A stretch of DNA of 10,719 nucleotides from an uncultured bacterium (GTDB taxonomy: Bacteria; Actinomycetota; Coriobacteriia; Coriobacteriales; Coriobacteriaceae), in contig CAJMRP010000065.1 of assembly GCA_905215765.1 (NCBI GenBank), positions 1-10,719 on the forward strand, given 5' to 3'. How positions within the stretch are numbered: the stretch's first letter is position 1; each line of letters begins with the position of its first letter. Made by a program: the position numbers and the translations under genes. Below, piece by piece: positions 1 through 5,597 of the stretch. Under the pieces are notes generated by a model. That model did not search any database, was not told the origin of the DNA, and saw only the letters and a list, made by a program, of their open reading frames with translations.

Positions 1-38
1 ACCAGGCTCTGCACAATATAGGTCAAAAGCTCTTTCAT
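1..38 (-). CDS. khpA: KhpA-type KH-domain RNA-binding protein, 5' end only
   Basis: The first 12 complete codons read MKELLTYIVQSL, followed by a partial Val codon, before the window ends. This matches the usual start of the small KH-domain protein (about 75-80 residues, KhpA/YlqC) that follows rpsP in Firmicutes. The family binds RNA through a single KH fold, often as a heterodimer with KhpB, and affects cell division and envelope control in Gram-positives. The ATG at 36-38 (read on the minus strand) has an AAGGAG site at 49-54. The gap to the rpsP stop (56-58) is only 17 bases and the Shine-Dalgarno nearly abuts that stop, so the two are probably co-transcribed. The call rests on 12 residues plus gene order; the KH motif itself (GxxG) lies outside the window. 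Confidence 0.72.
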   Translation of the reverse strand, partial: MKELLTYIVQSL

Positions 39-55
39 GTGCCGGGAACTCCTTT

Positions 56-292
56 TCAGGCCTCAATCTTCTTGAGAAGACCGCGGACGGTATCAGTGGG
101 CTGTGCGCCGTTTGCGATCCAGTACTTTGCACGCTCCATGTTGACCGTGAGCTTATCGCTCTCAGCCATCGGGTCGTAGGTGCCGAGCTCTTCGATGAAG
201 CGGCCGTCACGCGGGCAGCGGGAATCAGCAACGACTATGCGGTAGTAAGGAGCCTTCTTAGCGCCCATTCTGCGAAGTCTGATTTTAACCAT
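56..292 (-). CDS. rpsP: 30S ribosomal protein S16
   Basis: S16 is a small-subunit protein that binds 16S rRNA early in 30S assembly. The 78-residue product begins [20 protein letters not shown] and continues with the family signature [25 protein letters not shown] stretch (residues 21-41), then the usual [10 protein letters not shown] region near the C-terminus. Length is normal for Firmicute S16. Start ATG at 290-292 has a perfect GGAGGT at 301-306. It lies between ffh (80-base gap) and khpA (17-base gap), the order seen in many Clostridia and Bacilli. Codons AGA (Arg) and ATA (Ile) occur here but are scarce in the genes right of position 900, which supports a different genomic origin for this end of the window. 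The signature is more Firmicute-like than actinobacterial; that last point is from memory of the family. Confidence 0.97.
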   Translation of the reverse strand: MVKIRLRRMGAKKAPYYRIVVADSRCPRDGRFIEELGTYDPMAESDKLTVNMERAKYWIANGAQPTDTVRGLLKKIEA

Positions 293-305
293 GTATATTC
301 ACCTC

Positions 306-340
306 CATGTAATTTCGTTTAATATATTACAAGCGCTTTC
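306..340 (-). promoter_or_regulatory. Possible rpsP promoter in the ffh-rpsP gap
   Basis: The 80-base gap between ffh and rpsP is the most AT-rich piece of the left block. On the minus strand it contains TTGCTT, then 17 bases, then TGTAAT, overlapping TAATAT and TATATT. This could be a sigma-A type promoter for rpsP-khpA, but both hexamers are imperfect and read-through from ffh is equally possible. Weak call. Confidence 0.25.
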
Positions 341-372
341 GCGTCTGTAAGCAAATTTATGCTCCCCGTTTT

Positions 373-891
373 TCAGAAGCCGAGGCCGGGGAAGCCTCCG
401 CCCATTCCTCCGAGGCCGCCCATGCGCCCCATCTTCTTCTGGAGCTTCTTCATATTCTTGCCGGAGAACTGCTTCATCATCTGCTGCATCGCGTCGAACT
501 GCTTCAAAAGGCGGTTGACATCCACAACGGACGTGCCGGAACCGGCGGCGATGCGCTTCTTCCTGCTGGAATTGAGCACGGAGGGGTTCTCCCTTTCGGC
601 GGGCGTCATGGAGAGGATGATGGCCTCCTGCCGCGCCATGGACTTTTCGTCTATCTTCGCGCCCTTGAGCGCCTTCGCGTCAAGGCCGGGGATCATGCCG
701 GCGATATCGCCCAAATCGCCCATACTCTTGAGCTGACCCATCTGGTCAAGGTAATCGGCAAGGGTGAAGCGGTTGGCGCGAAGCTTTTCCGCGGCCTCAA
801 GTGCCTTCTTCTCGTCGAAGCTCTGCTCCGCCTTTTCTATGAGCGTGAGCATATCGCCCATGCCGAGTATGCGCGAGGCCATGCGCTCGGG
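373..891 (-). CDS. ffh: Signal recognition particle protein Ffh, C-terminal M domain only (5' end lost at a junction)
   Basis: Ffh is the protein subunit of SRP: it binds signal sequences and 4.5S/6S RNA and targets nascent membrane proteins to FtsY. About 172 residues are recognisable, from PERMASRILGMGD at the junction to the stop at 373-375. The reading holds the end of the NG-M linker (usual family text is HPERMASRILGMGD), the RNA-binding helix-turn-helix with SRKKRIAAGSG about 60% along, and a Met/Gly-rich tail (GGLGGMGGGFPGLGF) including the Met-rich signal-peptide groove. The whole GTPase NG domain, roughly the first 295 residues, is missing. Upstream of the junction the frame continues open to an ATG at 994-996, but that stretch is antisense to coaX and does not resemble Ffh. 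Three of its eight Ile codons are ATA. The gene is either cut by a contig chimera or a broken copy; as it stands it could not work in SRP. Confidence 0.93.
   Translation of the reverse strand, partial: PERMASRILGMGDMLTLIEKAEQSFDEKKALEAAEKLRANRFTLADYLDQMGQLKSMGDLGDIAGMIPGLDAKALKGAKIDEKSMARQEAIILSMTPAERENPSVLNSSRKKRIAAGSGTSVVDVNRLLKQFDAMQQMMKQFSGKNMKKLQKKMGRMGGLGGMGGGFPGLGF
872..891. other. Junction between ffh and coaX fragments (shared 20-base block)
   Basis: Read on the minus strand this block codes for PERMAS and R of Ffh. Read on the plus strand it codes for REAMRSG, which fits the conserved TxxAMxSG region of CoaX. Left of it only Ffh is recognisable and right of it only CoaX, so the crossover lies inside or at the edge of the block. 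The genes meet tail-outward, each lacking its 5' part. This pattern suits a microhomology-driven chimera made in assembly, library preparation or, less likely, in the cell. Confidence 0.8.
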
Positions 892-1120
892 CGTGGTTCT
901 GGGCGAGGTGGCCCGCATCGACGGCATGCTCGACATGGTGCTTGCCGAGATGCGCGCGACCAAGGCCGCGGGGGAGGGCGATGTGCCCATCGTCATTACC
1001 GGCGACGATGCCGAGGCACTTGCGGCGCTGGTCGGCCATAGCCTGACGGTCGATGACGCGTTGACGCTGCGGGGTCTCGCCGAGCTCTACCACATCAACC
1101 AAAAGCCCCGCCGCGCGTAG
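872..1120 (+). CDS. coaX: Type III pantothenate kinase, C-terminal fragment
   Basis: CoaX phosphorylates pantothenate with ATP, the first step of coenzyme A synthesis; unlike CoaA it is insensitive to CoA feedback and needs a monovalent cation. The 82 visible residues include AMRSGVVLGEVARIDGML, a VIVIT-GDDAEALA stretch matching the late (V/I)xTGG.A motif, and the closing LTLRGLAELYHIN that is characteristic of the family. Full-length CoaX has about 255 residues, so roughly two thirds, including the nucleotide-binding DxGNT motif and the GADR catalytic region, are absent. The frame stays open upstream to an ATG at 764, but that part is antisense to ffh and is not CoaX. In the TGG motif the second Gly is Asp here. 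The gene would be the first of the plus-strand block, 81 bases ahead of the dCMP deaminase. Confidence 0.85.
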   Translation, partial: REAMRSGVVLGEVARIDGMLDMVLAEMRATKAAGEGDVPIVITGDDAEALAALVGHSLTVDDALTLRGLAELYHINQKPRRA

Positions 1121-1130
1121 GGCGGGGGCT
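1104..1130. terminator. GC-rich hairpin at the coaX stop
   Basis: AGCCCCGCC (1104-1112) pairs with GGCGGGGGCT (1121-1130) with one bulged base, and the coaX stop codon sits in the loop. No T-run follows on the plus strand, but four A precede it, so the better rho-independent form (hairpin plus TTTT) faces the minus strand. It may stop both directions or simply protect the coaX 3' end. Confidence 0.45.
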
Positions 1131-1161
1131 GGTGGGATAAGCGCCCCTACCTTTCACCTGC

Positions 1162-1167
1162 TACAAT
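1162..1167 (+). promoter_or_regulatory. Candidate -10 of the dCMP deaminase gene
   Basis: TACAAT, one base from TATAAT, lies 22 bases before the GGAGGT site at 1189-1194. No convincing -35 is found 16-18 bases upstream, so this is a partial promoter call. It would give a 5' leader of about 28 bases. Confidence 0.35.
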
Positions 1168-1201
1168 GGGTCAAACTATTGCGATTTCGGAGGTGTCTGC
1201 C

Positions 1202-1726
1202 ATGTCGGACGATCTTCATCGAACCGCGTCGGGCAAGCGCCGCGACGTCATTAGCTGGGATGAGTTCTTTATGAGCGTGGCCATCGCCGCGCAGCGCCGC
1301 AGTAAGGACCCCAACACGCAGGTGGGTGCGTGCATCGCCAACACCAACCACCGCATCCTTTCGGTGGGCTACAACGGTACGCCCTCAGCGCTCAACGACG
1401 ACTTTTTCCCGTGGGGCACGAGCGACGACCCGTTGCAGGATAAGCACAACTACGTGGTGCATGCCGAGGCCAACGCCGTGCTCAACTACCGCGGCTCGCT
1501 CAAGGACCTTGAGGGTTCCACGGTCTACGTCACGCTGTTTCCGTGCCACGACTGCGCCAAGATCCTGGCGCAGGTGGGCGTGGGCGAGGTCGTCTACCTG
1601 GACAATAAGTATGCCGATACCGACGACGGCCGTATCAGCCGCCGCATTCTCGACTCTTGCGGCATCAGCTACCGCCAGGTTATCGTCGATGTCCAGATTG
1701 GTACCGGGGGACAGGCTCAGCAGTAG
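1202..1726 (+). CDS. Deoxycytidylate (dCMP) deaminase, ComEB type
   Basis: The enzyme deaminates dCMP to dUMP, feeding thymidylate synthesis in the cytosol. The 174-residue product has the zinc-dependent deaminase fold: a substrate-side stretch RRSKDPNTQVGACI (residues 32-45), GYNGTP (56-61), the zinc/catalytic HAE at 87-89 and PCHDC at 114-118, where His87, Cys115 and Cys118 would bind zinc and Glu89 would shuttle the proton. Length and motifs agree with COG2131 (ComEB-like) proteins. I prefer the ATG at 1202 over the in-frame ATG at 1166 because GGAGGT lies 7 bases ahead of it and the family start is near ISWDEFFM. It seems to be a single-gene unit between coaX and the Fe-S scaffold gene. 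The last nine residues, IGTGGQAQQ, look like an unconserved tail. A riboflavin-type deaminase is excluded by the absence of the RibD motifs. Confidence 0.93.
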   Translation: MSDDLHRTASGKRRDVISWDEFFMSVAIAAQRRSKDPNTQVGACIANTNHRILSVGYNGTPSALNDDFFPWGTSDDPLQDKHNYVVHAEANAVLNYRGSLKDLEGSTVYVTLFPCHDCAKILAQVGVGEVVYLDNKYADTDDGRISRRILDSCGISYRQVIVDVQIGTGGQAQQ

Positions 1727-1736
1727 CGCGTGCCAA

Positions 1737-1748
1737 CGCCAGCTGGCG
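1737..1748. repeat. 12-base perfect palindrome after the deaminase gene
   Basis: CGCCAGCTGGCG lies 11 bases after the stop codon. It could form a short stem in RNA or be a DNA-binding dyad; there is no T-run, so it is not a standard terminator. Confidence 0.45.
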
Positions 1749-1755
1749 GCAAAAC

Positions 1756-1784
1756 AGCCAAAAGAGCCCCGTCCCAAATTGACT
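1756..1784 (-). repeat. GGGAC-core hairpin repeat, copy A
   Basis: Read on the minus strand, AGTCAA pairs with TTGGCT (one G-T pair) around a loop that carries GGGACGGGGCTC. The layout, a short stem around a GGGAC(A/G)GG core in an intergenic region, matches four other copies in the window. This is the weakest member: short arms and G instead of A in the core. Confidence 0.4.
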
Positions 1785-1857
1785 ACTCGTGAAAGTCGCG
1801 TCTGCGCGCATGGACGGCTCGTGAGCGGGTACATGGCTGTAGTAACATAGCTCTGTC

Positions 1858-1873
1858 CGCGGGCGCGCCCGCG
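1858..1873. promoter_or_regulatory. 16-base GC palindrome ahead of the Fe-S scaffold gene
   Basis: CGCGGGCGCGCCCGCG is a perfect 8+8 inverted repeat with no spacer, ending 10 bases before the AAAGGAG site at 1884-1890. It may be a protein-binding operator in DNA or a structure in the leader RNA; a weak -10 like TAACAT is at 1843-1848. Function is inferred from position only. Confidence 0.4.
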
Positions 1874-1895
1874 TTATTGTGAGAAAGGAGCCCCT

Positions 1896-2174
1896 GTGGC
1901 TGTTAACGAAGAGCTGCTTAAGAAGGTTCTTGAAGAGATTCGCCCCAACCTACAGGCCGACGGCGGCGACATGGAGTATGTGGGCGTTGACGACGAGGGC
2001 GTCGTCAAACTGGAGCTGCAGGGCGCTTGCGCCGGCTGCCCCATGAGCTCGCTGACCCTGTCCATGGGTATTGAGCGCATCCTGAAGGAGCATGTGCCCG
2101 GCGTTACCCGAGTCGAGCAGGTCAATGCCTCCGGCGAGACCGATGACCTGTACGACGAGTACGCGCCGTTCTAA
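1896..2174 (+). CDS. NifU C-terminal-domain protein, Fe-S cluster scaffold or carrier
   Basis: The 92-residue product is a stand-alone NifU C-terminal (Nfu) domain, which assembles or carries a [4Fe-4S] cluster and hands it to apo-enzymes in the cytosol. The family start VLEEIRPNLQADGGDMEYV (residues 11-29) and the cluster-binding GACAGCP (Cys45, Cys48) are intact, and the helix following the CxxC is present. Two subunits normally share one cluster through these cysteines. The start codon is GTG at 1896, chosen because AAAGGAG lies 5 bases upstream and the protein then begins at the conserved helix. The acidic tail (TDDLYDEYAPF) is not part of the core domain. It does not sit with suf or isc genes here; its neighbours are a dCMP deaminase and lgt, so context gives no client. 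Confidence 0.93.
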   Translation: MAVNEELLKKVLEEIRPNLQADGGDMEYVGVDDEGVVKLELQGACAGCPMSSLTLSMGIERILKEHVPGVTRVEQVNASGETDDLYDEYAPF

Positions 2175-2185
2175 GATGCGAAAGC

Positions 2186-2205
2186 TGCGGACGGCATACT
2201 CCGCA
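2186..2205 (+). other. Small hairpin after the Fe-S scaffold gene
   Basis: TGCGGA (2186-2191) pairs with TCCGCA (2200-2205) over an 8-base loop, 11 bases after the stop codon. No T-run follows. It may be a 3'-end stabiliser in front of the stronger hairpin at 2224. Confidence 0.35.
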
Positions 2206-2223
2206 TAGACGTTACGCCCAAAT

Positions 2224-2264
2224 ATGCGGCTGCGAGCGCAAGGCCCGCGGCCGCATTTGTATGT
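2224..2264 (+). terminator. Probable terminator between the Fe-S scaffold gene and lgt
   Basis: ATGCGGC (2224-2230) pairs with GCCGCAT (2250-2256), with partial pairing inside, followed by the T-rich TTGTATGT. This fits a modest rho-independent terminator. It occupies the region that would be the N-terminus if lgt started at an earlier in-frame ATG (2224), an additional reason to place the lgt start at 2284. Confidence 0.4.
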
Positions 2265-2283
2265 AGGGAGTAGGAGGGTCTAC

Positions 2284-3105
2284 ATGCTCAACGACTTCTA
2301 CCATATGCTTGATCCCGTCGCGATCTCGGCGGGCCCCATCACCATCTACTGGTACGGCCTGGCCTACGTGGTCGGCGCCCTGCTCACGGCGGTCGTCATG
2401 TACCGCACGCAGCGTCGCTGGGGTTTTGACATTACGGTCGACGACCTGACGAGTGTCGTGGTCGGCGTGGTCTTTGGCCTTATCATTGGCGCCCGCCTGT
2501 TCTACGTCATCTTTTACGGCGACGGCTACTACTGGGCGCATCCGCTCGAGATCTTTGCCACCAACGAGGGCGGCATGAGCTTCCATGGCGGTTTGGTGGG
2601 CGGCGTTATCGGCGGCGTGCTCGTGTGCCGCATGTACAAGCTCGACGCATGGACTTTGGCAGACCTTGCCGTCATAGGCGCGCCGCTGGCCTTGTGCCTG
2701 GGCCGTTGTGCCAACTTTGTCAACGGTGAGCTGTGGGGCAAGCCGACCGATCTGCCCTGGGGCGTGGTCTTCGGTGGCACCGCGGGCGATATGCCGCGTC
2801 ACCCCTCCCAGCTCTACGAGGCATTTCTTGAGGGCATCGTGCTCTTTTGCATTCTGCAGGTGCTCAGCCGCAAAAAGCCGCTACTGCCCCAAGGCACGTT
2901 TATGGGCGTGTTTGTGATGGGTTACGGCATCGTCCGCTTCCTCATTGAGTTTGTGCGCGTGCCCGATGCGCAGCTGGGCTATCTACTGGGTGGCGTTATC
3001 ACCATGGGCCAGTTGCTGAGCCTGCCGCTCGTAATCGCGGGCCTGGCGCTCATCATCTTTGCTCGTCGCCGCAACCAGCCCCAGCGCGTCTACCTGGACG
3101 CCTAA
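2284..3105 (+). CDS. lgt: Prolipoprotein diacylglyceryl transferase
   Basis: Lgt is an inner-membrane enzyme that moves a diacylglyceryl group from phosphatidylglycerol to the lipobox Cys of prolipoproteins, the first step of lipoprotein maturation. The 273-residue product has about seven hydrophobic segments. Family landmarks visible: YWYGLAYVVG near residue 22, GARLFYVIFY (69-78), the SFHGG motif (His101), the signature GRCANFVNGELWG (140-152, with Arg141 matching the essential Arg143 of E. coli), HPSQLYEA (173-180), and GIVRFLIEFVRVPD (215-228, with Arg218, Glu222 and Arg225 in the second essential region). Start ATG 2284 has AGGAGG at 2272-2277; an in-frame ATG at 2224 falls in a hairpin and would add 20 unconserved residues. 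Directly after the stop lies a tandem pair of hairpin repeats. Confidence 0.97.
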   Translation: MLNDFYHMLDPVAISAGPITIYWYGLAYVVGALLTAVVMYRTQRRWGFDITVDDLTSVVVGVVFGLIIGARLFYVIFYGDGYYWAHPLEIFATNEGGMSFHGGLVGGVIGGVLVCRMYKLDAWTLADLAVIGAPLALCLGRCANFVNGELWGKPTDLPWGVVFGGTAGDMPRHPSQLYEAFLEGIVLFCILQVLSRKKPLLPQGTFMGVFVMGYGIVRFLIEFVRVPDAQLGYLLGGVITMGQLLSLPLVIAGLALIIFARRRNQPQRVYLDA

Positions 3106-3112
3106 CCACCAA

Positions 3113-3149
3113 AACCACCACAAAGGGGACAGGAACCTTTGTGGTGGTT
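3113..3149 (+). repeat. GGGAC-core hairpin repeat, copy B (14-bp stem)
   Basis: A perfect 14-base arm, AACCACCACAAAGG (3113-3126), is mirrored at 3136-3149 around the 9-base loop GGACAGGAA. It starts 8 bases after the lgt stop. It is strong enough to act as an mRNA 3' end or weak terminator, but there is no T-run. The core GGGGACAGG is shared with the other copies while the stem sequence is its own. Confidence 0.75.
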
Positions 3150-3173
3150 CGCTGGGCGACGATGACAGAACCG

Positions 3174-3229
3174 TAACGTTTCCCCAGATAAAACCTGCCA
3201 AAATAAACCTGTCCCTTTTTGGCAGGTTT
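3174..3229 (-). repeat. GGGAC-core hairpin repeat, copy C (13-bp stem)
   Basis: AAACCTGCCAAAA (3191-3203) is a perfect 13-base inverted repeat with 3217-3229 around a 13-base loop; on the minus strand the loop reads AGGGACAGG plus TTTA. The block 3174-3222, reverse-complemented, matches 8057-8105 at 45 of 49 positions without gaps. The right arm ends 4 bases before the GAAAGG ribosome site (3233-3238) of the next gene, so the stem could influence its translation. Confidence 0.8.
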
Positions 3230-3248
3230 CTAGAAAGGCTTTCGGACT

Positions 3249-5432
3249 GTGAAGGATTCCGACCTCTCCACAACGGCTGCGCGCGACGCTGCCCGCATCG
3301 TCTGGTTTAAGCGCTACCCCGCCAAGCAGACGCTCATCGCATTTTTGCTCGCGCTGTTGGCGACCACGGCGTTTTCCATCGATCCTGCCCCGGTGTCGAG
3401 CAACGCAGTCTTGGCGATTGACCCCAAAGCCTCGGGCATGCTGTACGTGTGCTACGAGGTGCTCCTCTCGTTTGCCGGCCATACCGACGCGGTCATGCTG
3501 CTTGCACTTGCCTGCCTGCTCACCTTGCCGTTTCGCTACGTGTTCTTTGGCCGTGGCGACACCTGGCGTCCATCGGTCATTCTGCCGTCGCTGTTCTTTG
3601 CCATCTGCATGGTGTTCGGCCGCAGCTACGATCTCACCGACTCGGCCGAGATTGTTCTTGGCGATAAAGCTCGCATCATCTGCGCCTGGATTGGCGGCGC
3701 GGGCTGGATGCTCCTGGCGATCGTTGCCTTCTACCTTGCCTTTGAGTGTCTAGATTGGCTGAGCTCTCGGCGCATTCCGTTTTCCGAAGCGCACTTTGGC
3801 CGCGTATGGCGTGTGACTCACGCCGTGCTCTCGGTCCATCCCTTTGCCGGGCCCTTCCTGGTGCTTATGGTCGCCTGGGCGCCCACGCTCATCGCTTCGC
3901 TGCCCGGTCTTTTTATGGGAGATACGGGTGCGCAGATTCGCCAGTGGTTCAACTATCCCAACGGCACGAGCGACTACCTGCGCCTACTCAACCCCAACGT
4001 GCTGCTCAACGGGCATCATCCCGTAGTGCACACGGCCATTATCGGCTCGTGCGTTCAGCTGGGGCTTTCGCTGTTCAACAGCGCTAACGCGGGTCTTGCC
4101 ATCTACACCTGTGCTCAGTTCGTCATCACGGCCGCCTGCATGGCCTATTCCATTTCGTCGCTGCGCAAACTGGGCGTGAGCCTGCCGGTTCGCGGTGCGA
4201 TCCTGCTGTTCTTTGCGTTTATGCCGATGTTCTCTAACTACGCGGCGTTGCTCACCAAAGACGTGCTTTTTGCCGACGCGTTCTTGGTGCTGCTGGTACA
4301 GACCGTCAAGCTCGTGGCATGTGGCTTGCCCCGTCGTGATGCCAATGTTGAGCGAGCGGGCGAGAAAGCCCCCGTGCTCTTTGCGCGCCACGACTGGCTG
4401 CTGCTTGCTCTGGGCGCCATGGGTTCCACGTTTTTGCGCAACGGCGGCCTGGTGTTTCCCCTGGCGGCATGCGTAATCGCGGCGGCGTTTAGCGCATGGG
4501 ACGCGCATGTGGCTCGTCGTGCAGCCAAGCAGACTGGTGCTGCGCCTTCGGGCGCCATCCCGCGCTTCCGCTGGGTCGGTGTCCTCGCGGTGCTCGCGCT
4601 CTGCCTTGCCTCTAATATGTACTTCACCAAGGTCTTTATGCCGGCGCACGATATCACGCCTGGTTCCAAGCGCGAAATCCTCTCGATTCCGTTCCAGCAG
4701 ACGGCTCGTTTCGTCCAAAAGCACGACGGCCTCAACTCGGGCGTCAACCCCACGGTTAAGGAGGACGGCACCATTGTGGAGGCTCCTTGCGACGGCTTGG
4801 TGACCGACGAAGAGCGTGCCGTGATCGATCGCGTACTCAAGTACGAGAACCTGGGCCGCCGCTACAACCCCGACAAGTCCGATGCCGTCAAGAACTGCTT
4901 TAACGAGTATGCCTCGCAGGAGGACATCGATGCCTATTTTGAGGTGTGGGCCCAGATGTTCAAAAAGGATCCCGAGTGCTATATCTCGGCGCTCATCAAT
5001 AACTACTACGGCTACTTTTATCCGAGTGCCCGCGATGCGTGGGTTTACAGCACGGCGCGCAGTGCCGAGATTATGGCAAAGCCCGATAACCTCAAGTACT
5101 TTGACTTCCATCCGGTCGATAGCAAGGTTGTGCGCTGGTGCGACCACCTGATCAACCTGTACCGCGTGGCGGTGCAGCGCATCCCGTTTATCTCGCTCAC
5201 CATGAGCTCGGCCACCTATGTGTGGATCATGATCGCCGTGGTGGTCTATCTGCTACGTCGTCATTCGTGGCGCGGGCTGGCCATTTGGGTGCCGCTGCTG
5301 GGCGTGCTTGCCGTGTGCCTGATTGGCCCGTGCAACGGCTCGACCTACATGCGCTACCTGTATCCGGTCATCGCCTGCATGCCCTTTGCCATCGGCGCCA
5401 CCATCACCCGCAGCGACCTCCTCTGGTCCTAA
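3249..5432 (+). CDS. Large polytopic membrane protein of unknown function (DUF6020 / GT-C-like)
   Basis: I do not recognise a proven function. The 727-residue product has about 11-13 hydrophobic segments: roughly 25-44, 80-100, 108-124, 143-168, 199-222, 262-300, 316-358 (two), 383-414, 442-460, then a hydrophilic domain of about 190 residues (462-650), and three C-terminal segments (649-669, 676-695, 702-718). Possible functional spots are LPGLFMGDTGAQ (Asp225, in the first large loop, as in GT-C glycosyltransferases), NGHHP (254-258), TKD (336-338), RNGG (397-400), SIPFQQTAR (479-487) and NNYYGYFYP (584-592). This pattern recalls the DUF6020 family from memory; an envelope polysaccharide or lipid-linked glycosyl transfer role is inference. 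GTG start at 3249 has GAAAGG 10 bases before it. It is a monocistronic unit bracketed by GGGAC-core hairpins on both sides. Confidence 0.85.
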   Translation: MKDSDLSTTAARDAARIVWFKRYPAKQTLIAFLLALLATTAFSIDPAPVSSNAVLAIDPKASGMLYVCYEVLLSFAGHTDAVMLLALACLLTLPFRYVFFGRGDTWRPSVILPSLFFAICMVFGRSYDLTDSAEIVLGDKARIICAWIGGAGWMLLAIVAFYLAFECLDWLSSRRIPFSEAHFGRVWRVTHAVLSVHPFAGPFLVLMVAWAPTLIASLPGLFMGDTGAQIRQWFNYPNGTSDYLRLLNPNVLLNGHHPVVHTAIIGSCVQLGLSLFNSANAGLAIYTCAQFVITAACMAYSISSLRKLGVSLPVRGAILLFFAFMPMFSNYAALLTKDVLFADAFLVLLVQTVKLVACGLPRRDANVERAGEKAPVLFARHDWLLLALGAMGSTFLRNGGLVFPLAACVIAAAFSAWDAHVARRAAKQTGAAPSGAIPRFRWVGVLAVLALCLASNMYFTKVFMPAHDITPGSKREILSIPFQQTARFVQKHDGLNSGVNPTVKEDGTIVEAPCDGLVTDEERAVIDRVLKYENLGRRYNPDKSDAVKNCFNEYASQEDIDAYFEVWAQMFKKDPECYISALINNYYGYFYPSARDAWVYSTARSAEIMAKPDNLKYFDFHPVDSKVVRWCDHLINLYRVAVQRIPFISLTMSSATYVWIMIAVVVYLLRRHSWRGLAIWVPLLGVLAVCLIGPCNGSTYMRYLYPVIACMPFAIGATITRSDLLWS

Positions 5433-5467
5433 TTTGGTGCATTGGGGTCAGGTTGCTTTGCACTAAG
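5433..5467 (+). repeat. GGGTC-core hairpin repeat, copy D
   Basis: TTTGGTGCA (5433-5441) pairs with TGCACTAAG (5459-5467) with two G-T pairs; the loop carries GGGGTCAGG. It begins immediately after the stop codon of the 727-residue gene. Same architecture as copies B, C and E with T for A in the core. Confidence 0.6.
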
Positions 5468-5597
5468 GGGCTGCATCATCACGACGCCTTCATTTTGGGG
5501 TTTATCTCGCAGGCCAGTAGGTATATCATAACGACGTTTGTTTATATTGCCCGAGCATCTGCGCTGGGCTTTAGGTCGAAACCGATAGGAGACACGT

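Noticed and set aside
373..996. A 207-codon minus-strand frame that seems to give Ffh a new 35-residue N-terminus
   Set aside because: Residues before PERMAS are Ser/Ala/Thr/Met-rich antisense of coaX and unlike any Ffh linker; it is a product of the join, not a gene fusion.
764..1120. A 118-codon plus-strand frame that seems to give CoaX its own start
   Set aside because: The part before about 872 is antisense to ffh and contains no CoaX motif; the frame stays open only by chance.
1704..1716. GGGGGACAGGC at the 3' end of the dCMP deaminase gene, resembling the hairpin-repeat core
   Set aside because: It lies inside the coding frame and I could not find flanking inverted arms; chance match to a short core is likely.
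3106..3248. Possible CRISPR or small tandem array from the repeated AACCACC-type words
   Set aside because: Only two short palindromes with different sequences and no regular spacers; explained by the hairpin-repeat family.
3984..5147. Long antisense frame (387 codons) inside the 727-residue gene
   Set aside because: High-GC shadow of the true frame; His/Arg/Val-rich without motifs, no ribosome site, and the plus-strand protein has clear membrane segments and motifs.
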